Origin: a bacterium
GTDB lineage: Bacteria > Patescibacteriota > Microgenomatia > Levybacterales > UBA12049
DNA length: 22,536 nucleotides
NCBI GenBank assembly: GCA_021813005.1
Contig: JAKAMH010000003.1
Coordinates: forward strand, 1 to 22,536
Reading direction: 5' to 3'
Each line of letters begins with the position of its first letter. Position 1 is the stretch's first letter. A program made the translations under genes and the position numbers. The notes beneath the pieces were generated by a model, which saw nothing but the letters and a program-made list of their open reading frames with translations, was not told where the DNA came from and searched no databases. Positions 6,506 to 14,794 of this stretch are shown in pieces.

Positions 6506-7150
6506 ATGTTTACTTTCTTTGCATTCTTATTTGTTATTTTTCTCGGCGGCCTCATTTTTGGCTTGGCCAAACCTGATTTATTCTCGCGCTTAATTAAGCG
6601 AAATCTCTCCAGAAAACAGATCGGCATTTTCCTTGGCGCTGCTACGATAACTTCTTTGATTATTGCTGGAGCTATTGCGCCAGCGAAAGAACAACAAGTG
6701 GTATCAAACTCCGGTGGGTCTGTCCAAACTTCCACTCAAAACATTGAGACTAAACAAGTTAAAGAAAATGTTGCTGTTGCTTTCCAGTACCAGAATGAGG
6801 ATGACCCGACTTTAGAAAAAGGGCAGACGAAACTCAAGCAAGCGGGTCAGAACGGGACCAAGGAACATACTTTCAAGGTCACATTAACTGATGGTAAACA
6901 GACAGGCAAAGAATTAGTTTCAGAAGTTGTCACTGTTCAGCCTGTTACCCAAATTACGTCGGTCGGGACCAAAGAACCGACCGCTGCTCCCGCACCGCAG
7001 CCTGCGCCGACACCCGCTCCCGCCCCCGCACCACAACCAGACCATCCGGCAGGAGCTACAGCCCTTTGCAATGATGGCACATATTCATATGCGGCAAATC
7101 ATCAGGGGGCATGTTCACATCATGGTGGCGTAGCCCAATGGTACAAGTAA
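6506..7150 (+). CDS. Membrane-anchored G5 and DUF3761 domain protein
   Basis: A 214-residue surface protein. Two hydrophobic segments (about residues 1-20 and 38-60) anchor it. The middle region (about 80-155, with TKQVKENVAVAFQYQNEDDP start and KELVSEVVTVQPVTQI end) matches a G5 domain, a fold linked to binding N-acetylglucosamine-type surface sugars or zinc. A Pro/Ala linker follows (about 160-185). The C terminus (ALCNDGTYSYAANHQGACSHH, ending GGVAQWYK) is a DUF3761 domain. A good SD (GGGGAG, 6 nt before ATG) supports the start. The stop overlaps the next gene start by 13 nt. Its role is probably envelope or host-surface contact. Confidence 0.8.
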   Translation: MFTFFAFLFVIFLGGLIFGLAKPDLFSRLIKRNLSRKQIGIFLGAATITSLIIAGAIAPAKEQQVVSNSGGSVQTSTQNIETKQVKENVAVAFQYQNEDDPTLEKGQTKLKQAGQNGTKEHTFKVTLTDGKQTGKELVSEVVTVQPVTQITSVGTKEPTAAPAPQPAPTPAPAPAPQPDHPAGATALCNDGTYSYAANHQGACSHHGGVAQWYK

Positions 7151-7695
7151 GAGCGTGCGGAGTAGCCATAATATTGCTACTCTGCTTCGCGCTGCTGGGA
7201 TGCACCGAGACTGCTCAAAATTCATCATCTGGCCTTCAAACATCAAGCGCTACAATAAGCGCTGTTTCGACATCATCCAGCCCGACAAAAGATACATCAC
7301 CTAGCACAGCTGCTTGCGATGAAACCCTTTGGGATCACGTCTATAATCCCAAGCGGCTTCATAGAATTGAGGATTGCAAAACAGTCACGGGCACAATTAC
7401 GGCTATCAGAAAAGAGAAGGATGGCGACTATCACATCCTCATAGCCTTAGATAGCCAGTTCTCCGGTATGCTGAATCAAAAGAACATATCGGATCAAAAA
7501 GGTGACCTGGTTTTAGAACCGGTTTGTCAGAATAAGGTGACGCAACAAGACGCGGAATCAGCCTGTGAAAATTTCACTTATCCGGTTCATATTCCTGTCG
7601 TCGGTGAAAAGGTAAGCGTCACGGGAGATTATGTCCTGGACGCGGAGCACGGGTGGAATGAACTTCACCCGGTCTATTCTATCAATCAGCTTTAG
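7138..7695 (+). CDS. Lipoprotein with OB-fold-like C-terminal domain
   Basis: A 185-residue secreted lipoprotein. A short signal peptide ends in a lipobox LLGC with Cys at about residue 22, then a Ser/Thr-rich spacer (to about 60). The globular domain TVTGTITAIRKEKDGDYHI through YVLDAEHGWNELHPV resembles small OB-fold proteins of unknown ligand that often accompany nuclease or surface systems. ATG at 7138 is preferred because the signal peptide then has normal length and it overlaps the G5 stop, giving coupling. An upstream ATG at 7111 adds nine residues (MFTSWWRSP) not typical of a signal peptide. Confidence 0.7.
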   Translation: MVQVRACGVAIILLLCFALLGCTETAQNSSSGLQTSSATISAVSTSSSPTKDTSPSTAACDETLWDHVYNPKRLHRIEDCKTVTGTITAIRKEKDGDYHILIALDSQFSGMLNQKNISDQKGDLVLEPVCQNKVTQQDAESACENFTYPVHIPVVGEKVSVTGDYVLDAEHGWNELHPVYSINQL

Positions 7696-7736
7696 ATTTA
7701 ATCGAACGAGATTGTTTCTGAGACTCAATTTCTTCA

Positions 7737-8222
7737 TTATTCTTGGAGGAACTTATCAATATCATTGATTTGTGCCCTTAACATATCAACGGCTTTTAGT
7801 TTCGTTTTCGGATCACCGACACTGCGACGTATTTCCAATAGAAGTTCTCCCCATAACTTCATCATTTTCTTTGAATCAACATTCTCACTTGAATCGCCCT
7901 TGTCCTTGTATATGTATTGCATAAGATCATTAAAAGAATGAACAACACCATCAGAACCGATTAGATTGAGCTCAAACGCAGCTCTTTTGTAATCAAATGA
8001 GATCAATTGTTTTTGGGCCTTAGCAGCCTCCTTGGGATCTTTAATCCCAGCAAAAGTTCGAATGAATGGTTCGAGTGTTGTCATGTAGATGTTTCGTCTC
8101 TCATCTCGCAGTCTTTCTTCCGCGCGATGAATACGCTCTATTCTCGTCTGAACGTACCAAACAACTAGGCCAACAATTGCTGCAAAGATGGTCGTGAAAA
8201 TAAATTGTTCCAAATAACTCAC
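7737..8222 (-). CDS. Hypothetical protein with N-terminal membrane helix
   Basis: A 161-residue protein. One membrane segment (about residues 8-24) is followed by a charged helical region (RIERIHRAEERLRDERR) and an acidic/basic cytoplasmic domain. The family looks like widespread single-helix hypothetical proteins encoded by mobile elements, without known function. It is convergent with the lipoprotein gene and stands alone. Confidence 0.6.
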   Translation of the reverse strand: MSYLEQFIFTTIFAAIVGLVVWYVQTRIERIHRAEERLRDERRNIYMTTLEPFIRTFAGIKDPKEAAKAQKQLISFDYKRAAFELNLIGSDGVVHSFNDLMQYIYKDKGDSSENVDSKKMMKLWGELLLEIRRSVGDPKTKLKAVDMLRAQINDIDKFLQE

Positions 8223-8311
8223 ACTATCTCCGTTTCAAAATCAGGAGCGCCATTGGTACTGCATTTTCTTCCCTGGCCGACAACATTTACTCCGGCAACT
8301 AATGGCTGGCT

Positions 8312-8340
8312 TTGACAAAAAAGCATGTTACTGATAAATT
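8312..8340 (+). promoter_or_regulatory. Promoter for the 8399 gene
   Basis: A perfect TTGACA (8312-8317), 17 bp and TAAATT (8335-8340). The leader of about 50 nt contains a small AGTCA-TGACT hairpin and ends in AAAGGAG before the TTG start. Confidence 0.6.
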
Positions 8341-8398
8341 CTCCGGCTGATGAGTCAAAAATGACTATCTTGGTTCACTGCTTGCAAAAGGAGCTTTC

Positions 8399-8974
8399 TT
8401 GAACGGAATTCTGGCCATCTTTGGCCTCATATTTTGGGGCTTTTTCTTCTTTTTCATAGCGGTTGTCGCTCTTTCCATCTATCGTGTCCTTAATCTATCA
8501 GGAAGGCCGGTAGAAGAAAACGTTATCCAGCGTTGGGGAACGTATCTCCCTGGCCACGCGCAAGCCGGTGAGGACTATCTAGCCCTGGCAGACGAGGAAT
8601 TTGCGGGCAGAAAGACGATCTTTCAAAAAGAAAGGATGAATTTCGGCCTGAGGGGCCAGGGGCAGCCTGCGATCAAGATTCAGTTCAGCTCGGTCTACTC
8701 TTGCTATATAACATATGAACCGACCGGCACCGATCTTTCTCTACACTATATCCTTTATAGAAAGAACAGCCTGTTTTATCAGGTGCCTTACTTCGGTCCG
8801 ATCTTATTCAAGATAACAAATGTCATTTTCGTTCAGGATCACAACCGGCTAATCGGTTTTGGTTCTGTAACCATTGATTGCGCCAAAGAGGCGGCAAAAA
8901 CACTGATGGATAAACTGGATATGGATTCTACAGACAGGATCAAGGAATCCAGCGGCCAGCTGGGGCCGATTTAA
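8399..8974 (+). CDS. Hypothetical membrane-anchored protein, TTG start
   Basis: A 191-residue protein with one strong N-terminal membrane segment (about residues 5-30) and a soluble domain rich in aromatic beta-type stretches (YSCYITYEPTGTDLSLHYILY). The family is not recognised. The TTG start is supported by AAAGGAG 5-6 nt upstream and a full promoter. The end overlaps the convergent ATPase gene by 4 nt. Because it is convergent with the coupling-type ATPase it is not in that operon. Confidence 0.65.
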   Translation: MNGILAIFGLIFWGFFFFFIAVVALSIYRVLNLSGRPVEENVIQRWGTYLPGHAQAGEDYLALADEEFAGRKTIFQKERMNFGLRGQGQPAIKIQFSSVYSCYITYEPTGTDLSLHYILYRKNSLFYQVPYFGPILFKITNVIFVQDHNRLIGFGSVTIDCAKEAAKTLMDKLDMDSTDRIKESSGQLGPI

Positions 8975-10371
8975 TCGACGAAGCTGGTAGGCTCTTGTGT
9001 TTCTGTGGAAGGGTCTTTAGGAAATGTCACGGCCACGTCCAGCGCTTCCAAACTGAGAGTTTTGCCGGAAGCTCTGTTTGCTGATCTGAGCCTCGCCTTG
9101 TTTTCTTCCAATCTCTCACTCTCAGGCAGGTCATATGTTCTAAACATCCATGGTTCTTTGCCCTTGGTTTTTAGAACCGCAACCTGGGTCTCAAGGCTGA
9201 CGAGTTCGCTGATGGCGTTTTCTCTTTGTTCGTCTTTCGTAAAGTACTTCGTCGAACTATCTGATCTGGATTTCCAGTCATACGGGTCGTAATCCTTGAT
9301 GTATTTGATAACCAGTTCAGCGTCCTGTCTGTCGCATCTATAAACAACGAAATTCTTGGCATTGCCGAGGATGATGTCTCGCAGGTGTTGATCTAACTGA
9401 ACCAGGCTTTGATGGGCGAGGATGAGCGATAGCCCGTATTTTCTAGCCTCACTCATGATCTCGGCAAAAGACAAGGTGGCATAGTTTTGAAACTCGTCTA
9501 CATAGAAATAGAAAGGCTTTCTTTCCGAGGGTGGCAGGTCAACTCTCGACATGGCCGCCATTTGTATCTTGGCAACAAATAGTGCCCCCAACAGGAAGCT
9601 ATTTGTCCGTAGCACCCCTTTTGCCAAATTGATGAGAACGACTTTCTCATCATCCATGATCTGCCTAAAATCAATGGTTGATTTCTTGGCCGATAACATC
9701 AGCCGGATTCTTGGATCAGATGTAAAAGAGGAAACCTTGTTGAGTGTGGATTCGATATTTGAAATCCGTTCTTTCTCGTCCCATTTCTCAAATCTATTTC
9801 GCCAGAAAGAGTCAACCGCTTCATAGGTCACGTATTTCATCTTTTCTTGGCGGAAATCTTCATTGGTAAGAAGCGGTTCGATATCGAGCATCGTCCCGCC
9901 CGCTTCAATGAGAGTGAGAACGGCATTCCTCAGTATTTCGATCAGTCTGGGCGTCTTATCATCAGACAAGTTCCAAATCTTTCTGAATACCTCGACCAGT
10001 TCAAGGGTTTGAGTATAAGGATCAATGCCTTCCTGTTGTTCGAGGGGGTTGAAACCAATGATGTTTTCCGGGTCAGTCATCTCCACAAGAATGACATTAC
10101 CGAAACCATCAAGATTTCCTACTATGTCATCAATAAGGTCGCCGTGGGGATCGATAACCCCGCATCCGTTCCCCTTCATGATGTCATCCAAGATCCAGGT
10201 AGCAAGTCCTTTTGATTTGCCGACACCGGAGCTGCCAAGTACGTAGACGTGAGTTGAGCGGTCTTCGGAAGGTAAATAAAAACCGGCAAGATTTTCGCCG
10301 GAGCTGTCGTAGGTCATGCCGAGCTTAAGAGAGGAATGCATGCTGTTAATTATATTCTGCACTGTTGGCAA
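8971..10371 (-). CDS. VirD4/TraG- or HerA-type DNA-translocase ATPase
   Basis: A 466-residue hexameric-type ATPase. Walker A GSSGVGKS is at residues 46-53, the VIDPHGDL strand at 72-79, Walker B FYFYVDEFQNY at about 285-295, and an arginine/glutamine sensor region ILAHQSLVQLD follows. Family members pump DNA through membranes in conjugation (type IV coupling proteins) or at DNA ends (HerA). It lacks the N-terminal membrane helices of classical VirD4. It lies 16 nt behind the giant surface protein on the same strand, so they probably share a transcript. The start codon is TTG with a weak SD; an internal ATG at residue 11 is an alternative. No relaxase or VirB4 is present in the window. Confidence 0.85.
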   Translation of the reverse strand: MPTVQNIINSMHSSLKLGMTYDSSGENLAGFYLPSEDRSTHVYVLGSSGVGKSKGLATWILDDIMKGNGCGVIDPHGDLIDDIVGNLDGFGNVILVEMTDPENIIGFNPLEQQEGIDPYTQTLELVEVFRKIWNLSDDKTPRLIEILRNAVLTLIEAGGTMLDIEPLLTNEDFRQEKMKYVTYEAVDSFWRNRFEKWDEKERISNIESTLNKVSSFTSDPRIRLMLSAKKSTIDFRQIMDDEKVVLINLAKGVLRTNSFLLGALFVAKIQMAAMSRVDLPPSERKPFYFYVDEFQNYATLSFAEIMSEARKYGLSLILAHQSLVQLDQHLRDIILGNAKNFVVYRCDRQDAELVIKYIKDYDPYDWKSRSDSSTKYFTKDEQRENAISELVSLETQVAVLKTKGKEPWMFRTYDLPESERLEENKARLRSANRASGKTLSLEALDVAVTFPKDPSTETQEPTSFVD

Positions 10372-10386
10372 GGCTCAAGAGCGATA

Positions 10387-13300
10387 CTACTGCATAATCA
10401 TGTAGCTGTAGGTGTAGGCGGTTGAGGCGGCGGGGGCATTGTTGCTATTCAAAGTGAAGCTTATGGTAGAAGGATTTGTGGAGTATTGCAGGGTCGCACC
10501 ATTACTGGTTGAGCCATTCCATTTTGGAGCGAGGATCACGTTAGGAGCAGAAACATAAGCTCCGGCAAAAGTCACAGTTGCCAAAACCCCCGCAGCTGGT
10601 CCGGTCCCCGTCGTTACTGTGATAGTCCCCGAAGTATCATTGCCGGTAATTGAGGCTGTTGCTCCCGTACCTGCATTCGCACCGACGACAATGGTCGTCG
10701 AACCACTTGAGTTGCCCGTAATAATATGGCCGTTGAATGTCGCCGCACCAGTGACTGAAAGCGTCCCTTGAAAAACTGCGGCAGTGGTTACTGTGATAGA
10801 GCCGTTAAATGTTAGTTGACTAGTTGAGAAGTCGCCATAAATTAAAGGTGTCGCAGTATTTGAATTCGAAATATATAGCTTGTTGCTACCCATTTCGTTT
10901 GCTCCGGCGTTAGCGCCAATAAAGACATTTCCGGTGCCTGTTTGATTCCATACTCCGGCCTGATAACCTAATGCAACATTGTCGTAACCCGTGGTGTTGG
11001 CAAAGAGCGCATTCATTCCATCAGCAGTATTTTGATATCCTACAGTGTTGCTAAAAAGTGAATTTGTACCATTGGCTGCATTTTTATATCCAATGGTATT
11101 TGCGTTAAGAGACTGAAAACCATTTGCTGTATTTTGGTAGCCCGAAATGTTCGCAGTGAGAGAACTGGCTCCATTTGCAGTATTCTTGTACCCTGTTGTG
11201 TTATTTCGAAGCGCACCAAAGCCAAGCCCGGAATTGTCGTAACCGGTTGTATTATTCTGAAGAGCGTTAGAGCCCACAGCCGTGTCATTGTAACCGGTGG
11301 TATTCAATGCCCCAGCTTGATAACCAAGGAAAGTGCCAGTTACAGGATTATCGAAATTTATGAGGCCCGCCACCTGAATTAAATTATTCGGAGTTACGGT
11401 ACCTACGCCTACATTGCCATTGCCTAATATTGTCATCTTTGTAGTAGGATTATTTTCAGCCGTACCGGAAACACCGGCATCAGTAGTTTGAAGATATATA
11501 TTAGAGCTGCCTGTTCCCGTAGAATTCCCTCCGCTTAAGTATAAGTTCCCGCCATTTTTATCCGACGACAGTTGAGATCCGCTTGGCGAACCTGCTTTTA
11601 CTGCAAGATTAGCACCGTTTTGTTCATAGCTTGTATTTCTTTGCGGTTCTATGTATCTCGTTCCGGTTCCTCCAAATAGTTCTAGCCTACCATTAACTAA
11701 AATGTCACCCGTTTCTAGATGCCCTTTGACAGCTAGCTTAGTTGGTAAAGCATCCACTACTAGCTTTGCAATTACGCCTTTCCCCGCATAGGTATAGTGA
11801 ATTCCATCCGATGTTAGTTCTGTACGCAAATCCCACAAGTTGCCAGAAGGTCCACTCGATCGATATTTGCCTAAAGCATTTGCTCCATCAACAACAATAG
11901 CTGTGGGATATGAAGCCAATAACGCTGTTAGTGCGTTATTGTAATTATCCACTATTTGCATCACGGCATTGCTGCATGTGATCTCTTGGCAGGGGAGTAT
12001 CCTGATTACTACTGGTGTAATGTTATTATTTACGGCCTTATCAAGGATACTTGTCCAACTGTTAGTAAATGCAGTGATGTTTTCCGGATCATGCAGGGCA
12101 TCATTAATTCCTCCATTTATCACCACAAACTTTGGCTTGAGATTAACTACGTCGTCAGTGAAACGAGTGTCTATTGCTGCTATCTTTTGCCCCCCTATTC
12201 CCATGTTTTGATAGCTCCATCCTAAAGACTTTCCAAGCTGGAATGCTATCGTTGATTCTCTTATATATATAGGCTTTGTTTTTGACGGATCGTCAATGAG
12301 AGAAACCCAGTCTTGGGCACCGCCTACGATTGAATCACCGATAGTGACAAACATGGGTGCCTGCATAAATACATTTATTGGAGCATAATCAGTGCCGGAT
12401 GTACCGGTTGTGAAGTCGTAAGATGTGGAACCGGGAACTGAGCCGCTTATAGTATAGGTGCTTCCTGCGACGCTGCTAATGGCATTAAACATGAAGTTGC
12501 CCGGATCAGAACTCGCTGTCCATCTTACGGCAACGTAATCGCCTTCGTGGACAAGTGCCGGAGACGTAAGAGTAATTGTATTGATTGAACCACCACTGAT
12601 TTTTGAAAGCACGTTTTCACTGTAGACTTGATTCCACGCGGTTTCAGAGTCACCCTTTCTCCAGACTTGAAAATAGAAAGCGGTCAAAGCAGCTGGCTTC
12701 GATGTAAAGTACATCTTGAAGTTCTCAATGTACCCATTCTCTCTTATCTTGGTTTGGCGGTTGTTATATAAAACTGTTCCCTCAGTTATTCCGCTACCAA
12801 AGTTTGCTGCGCCCGACTGAGCCGGTTGATATCCGCCAGCATTGACTAGATCGGGATTAGTATCATCATTTGGGTATAATGCAACCCTCACGTTAGGCGT
12901 TGAAATAGTTGAAGCAGCAGTAATCGTTCCTGTAAAGTTAGCGCTTGATGAAATGGTCTGCCCGTTTATGGCGCCGGATGTGATAGTGCCTGAACCAAGA
13001 TTTAGAGATGTGCCTTGGAGAGCTGTACCGGTAATGGAACCTGCCGCATTTATTGAACCCGCACTCCAAGTGCCAGAAGTGACAGTTCCGAGAATCGCGA
13101 CAGCGCCCGAGCCTTGCCAAGCCGAAAGAGCGGTGTTTTCGACATTTGAGAGGCCAACCGCCGATTTGTTCAGTGTCTGCCAAGTTTTATCGCCCCGAAG
13201 GTATTGGCTATTCGTTCCGCTTGACAACGCTCCCTGAAAATCTGAGGCGTGCTTCCCATCCACCATGTCAGCATTTAGATTTTTTACTAAAGTAGATGAT

Positions 13301-13614
13301 GCAACATTCAAAGGCGATGTTCCGTCCTGAACAGTTGAGGTAATGGTTGAGCCCTGGACGCTGTTAGCCGAAATATTGCCCGAGAGATTTATTCCGCCGG
13401 ATTGGGGGTTGGCTTCATCTGATTTTAAAGAAACGTAATCTTTGGAGAGGTCAGAGGAGGTTGAGACAGGAACGCTGCCGCCTGAGCTTTGCCGGTTTTT
13501 GTACTTCTGATTTACTTCATAAATGGTTAGCTCATAAACAAGTAAGAACCCGCCTATTATTAAAACAGCCAGTAGAATAAATAGCTTGATAAAGGTTGAC
13601 CTTGCTGTATACAT
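10387..13614 (-). CDS. Giant membrane-anchored tail-fibre-like protein with SGNH hydrolase domain
   Basis: 1075 residues. An N-terminal membrane anchor (about 8-30) faces a long external part. Residues about 70-270 are beta-rich, Gly/Ser/Thr repeats with the phage tail-fibre motif SAVGLSNVENTALSAW near 150. An SGNH/GDSL esterase domain spans about 420-625: block I IGDS with the catalytic Ser near 427, block II GIGG, block III GGIND, block V DGIHY with Asp/His near 603. Such domains deacylate glycans or glycopeptides. Seven 17-residue GY-N repeats (about 771-887) resemble head or stalk repeats of trimeric adhesins. The C terminus is a beta domain ending YSYMIMQ. It is the likely host-contact protein of the element. 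A consensus promoter lies almost against its ATG. Confidence 0.85.
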   Translation of the reverse strand: MYTARSTFIKLFILLAVLIIGGFLLVYELTIYEVNQKYKNRQSSGGSVPVSTSSDLSKDYVSLKSDEANPQSGGINLSGNISANSVQGSTITSTVQDGTSPLNVASSTLVKNLNADMVDGKHASDFQGALSSGTNSQYLRGDKTWQTLNKSAVGLSNVENTALSAWQGSGAVAILGTVTSGTWSAGSINAAGSITGTALQGTSLNLGSGTITSGAINGQTISSSANFTGTITAASTISTPNVRVALYPNDDTNPDLVNAGGYQPAQSGAANFGSGITEGTVLYNNRQTKIRENGYIENFKMYFTSKPAALTAFYFQVWRKGDSETAWNQVYSENVLSKISGGSINTITLTSPALVHEGDYVAVRWTASSDPGNFMFNAISSVAGSTYTISGSVPGSTSYDFTTGTSGTDYAPINVFMQAPMFVTIGDSIVGGAQDWVSLIDDPSKTKPIYIRESTIAFQLGKSLGWSYQNMGIGGQKIAAIDTRFTDDVVNLKPKFVVINGGINDALHDPENITAFTNSWTSILDKAVNNNITPVVIRILPCQEITCSNAVMQIVDNYNNALTALLASYPTAIVVDGANALGKYRSSGPSGNLWDLRTELTSDGIHYTYAGKGVIAKLVVDALPTKLAVKGHLETGDILVNGRLELFGGTGTRYIEPQRNTSYEQNGANLAVKAGSPSGSQLSSDKNGGNLYLSGGNSTGTGSSNIYLQTTDAGVSGTAENNPTTKMTILGNGNVGVGTVTPNNLIQVAGLINFDNPVTGTFLGYQAGALNTTGYNDTAVGSNALQNNTTGYDNSGLGFGALRNNTTGYKNTANGASSLTANISGYQNTANGFQSLNANTIGYKNAANGTNSLFSNTVGYQNTADGMNALFANTTGYDNVALGYQAGVWNQTGTGNVFIGANAGANEMGSNKLYISNSNTATPLIYGDFSTSQLTFNGSITVTTAAVFQGTLSVTGAATFNGHIITGNSSGSTTIVVGANAGTGATASITGNDTSGTITVTTGTGPAAGVLATVTFAGAYVSAPNVILAPKWNGSTSNGATLQYSTNPSTISFTLNSNNAPAASTAYTYSYMIMQ
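10954..11301 (-). repeat. Seven tandem 51-bp coding repeats (17-residue GYxNTAxG units)
   Basis: Units start every 51 bp from 11301 down to 10995, with consensus TTGYxNTANGxxSLxxN; the seventh is cut to 14 residues. Period and Gly-Tyr/Asn spacing suggest a beta-roll or trimeric stalk. Copies differ at many bases, so they are old rather than freshly expanded. Confidence 0.8.
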
Positions 13615-13623
13615 CTGCCATTA

Positions 13624-13651
13624 ATTTTACCTTAAGGATAATATGTGTCAA
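13624..13651 (-). promoter_or_regulatory. Promoter of the giant surface protein, near-leaderless
   Basis: On the minus strand a perfect TTGACA (13651-13646), 16 bp and TAAAAT (13629-13624). Only 9 nt separate the -10 from ATG at 13614, leaving a leader of about 2-3 nt at most. No convincing SD is present. Confidence 0.6.
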
Positions 13652-13664
13652 CAATAATTGTTGA
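13648..13664. promoter_or_regulatory. 17-bp dyad (CAACAAT-A-ATTGTTG) between divergent promoters
   Basis: A perfect inverted repeat TCAACAATAATTGTTGA. One arm overlaps the -35 of the surface-protein promoter. The other overlaps a TTGATC that could be the -35 (13661-13666) of a plus-strand promoter with TATATT (13683-13688). A further dyad ATATCA-tatagt-TGATAT follows at 13669-13686. This is typical operator geometry; the binding protein is unknown. Confidence 0.5.
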
Positions 13665-13722
13665 TCTATATCATATAGTTGATATATTTAAAAGCAGTAT
13701 TGTTTAAAAATATGAGGGGTTT

Positions 13723-14178
13723 ATGAAAGATGAAGGACCGAGGGCATCAAAAGCACATAAGCTGGCAATTGTCGTCCTTATAGTAACTGTAATTGGAGCG
13801 CTTGGCTATTTAGTATTAAACAAGACAGGAGCAAATCCAAGCAACCAGAAAACGGCAGCGGAACAGCCTGACAAAAACAAATATCAGGGGGTATTCTTAA
13901 CAAACGGGCAAGTATATTTCGGAAAGTTAACAGATGACGGGGGGAACTATGTAAGGCTGAATGATATTTATTATCTTCAGACTCAGGATAAGGTCCAGCC
14001 GAAAGATAACAAGAGTGCCGACCAATCAAACCTCACGCTCGTAAAACTCGGGAAAGAACTTCATGCGCCGGCTGATGAAATGAACATCTCAAGGCAGCAA
14101 GTACTTTTCTGGGAGAATATTCAAAATGACGGCAAGGTGGCGCAGGCCATCAAGGATTACAAGACAAGTAGTAAGTAA
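13723..14178 (+). CDS. Membrane-anchored CPR-type hypothetical protein
   Basis: A 151-residue protein with one N-terminal membrane segment (about residues 14-34) and an external domain containing GVFLTNGQVYFGKL, NDIYYLQTQ, LVKLGKELHAPADEM and INRQQ-like SRQQVLFWENIQND. I recognise this pattern as a protein common in Patescibacteria, of unknown function and often near pilus or surface genes. GAGGGG lies 3 nt before ATG. It is divergent from the giant surface protein, with a shared operator-like dyad, and convergent with the prepilin. Confidence 0.7.
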   Translation: MKDEGPRASKAHKLAIVVLIVTVIGALGYLVLNKTGANPSNQKTAAEQPDKNKYQGVFLTNGQVYFGKLTDDGGNYVRLNDIYYLQTQDKVQPKDNKSADQSNLTLVKLGKELHAPADEMNISRQQVLFWENIQNDGKVAQAIKDYKTSSK

Positions 14179-14185
14179 ACTTCGT

Positions 14186-14659
14186 TTATTGAGTCAAGTT
14201 ACTTCCCCGATCTTCGTTAAAACATGAGGCATCGTAAGGGACTATATCATACTGTGTGCTATCTGCACTGATCCATACCTGACCGCCCCCATTCCCCCAA
14301 CCGCCAGGATCATGACACTCAGGCGTTGATGAAAGTTGAACATTTAAATGGCCTGCTCCATTATCAGCGATGGTAGCAAAGGAGATGCTGTTACCAGGCA
14401 TCCCTACGGTAGTTGGGGGATAAGATTTATATCTTCCATAGTAGGCTTCTATTCCAGCTTTGATAGTTCTTGCGTTGGATCTATGAACGGTCTCTATGGC
14501 TGTTCTTCTAGCAATACTAATTGCGCCCACAACCAAAGCCGCCAAAGCAGCAATAATAGCCATCACAACTACAATTTCTATAAGTGTAAAACCCTGACTT
14601 GTCATTATATTAGGTTTTCTTGACATGTTCTTTCGAATCAAAGCATTTCCTTCAAGCAT
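14186..14659 (-). CDS. Type IV pilin-like (prepilin/pseudopilin) protein
   Basis: A 157-residue protein with a class III signal: a basic leader, then QG cleavage before FTLIEIVVVMAII at residues 24-36, with Glu at mature position 5, and a hydrophobic helix to about residue 48. The helix continues with RRTAIETVHRSNARTIKAGIEAYYGRYKSYP, the normal alpha-1/linker pattern. Two Cys residues (CHDPGG and ASCFNED) may form the D-loop disulphide. It would be processed by a host-encoded prepilin peptidase, since none is in the window. Start 14659 has GAGG 6 nt upstream; 14626 is an alternative. It has its own promoter. Confidence 0.85.
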   Translation of the reverse strand: MLEGNALIRKNMSRKPNIMTSQGFTLIEIVVVMAIIAALAALVVGAISIARRTAIETVHRSNARTIKAGIEAYYGRYKSYPPTTVGMPGNSISFATIADNGAGHLNVQLSSTPECHDPGGWGNGGGQVWISADSTQYDIVPYDASCFNEDRGSNLTQ

Positions 14660-14688
14660 TCCCTCCCTCGCCCGTTAAACTACAATAA

Positions 14689-14717
14689 ATTATCTACCTA
14701 CATAAACCTTATGTCAA
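14689..14717 (-). promoter_or_regulatory. Promoter of the prepilin gene
   Basis: On the minus strand a perfect TTGACA (14717-14712), 17 bp and GATAAT (14694-14689). The predicted start is about 20 nt before the ribosome binding site and ATG at 14659. Confidence 0.65.
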
Positions 14718-14755
14718 CAACTAATGAGCTACCAAACTTAACAAGTCTACGAAGA

Positions 14756-14787
14756 ACGGCACAGTCCTTTTCGGGAAACTGTGCCGT
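14756..14787 (-). terminator. Terminator-like hairpin after radC-like gene
   Basis: ACGGCACAGT (14756-14765) pairs exactly with 14778-14787 across a 12-nt loop. It lies 8 nt beyond the stop of the RadC-like gene and before the prepilin promoter. The T tract is weak. Confidence 0.55.
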
Positions 14788-14794
14788 GTTTGCG

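Noticed and set aside
8971..10371. Complete type IV secretion or conjugation system
   Set aside because: Only one coupling/HerA-type ATPase is present; no relaxase, VirB4, VirB6 or lytic transglycosylase gene is visible in the window.
10954..11301. Regular 51-bp repeats considered as a CRISPR-like or tandem-repeat array
   Set aside because: Units are contiguous, diverged and in frame with a 17-residue protein repeat; there are no spacers.
12842..13237. 131-residue plus-strand frame opposite the giant surface protein
   Set aside because: Low-complexity Val/Pro/Ala shadow of the Gly/Ser/Thr-rich gene on the minus strand.
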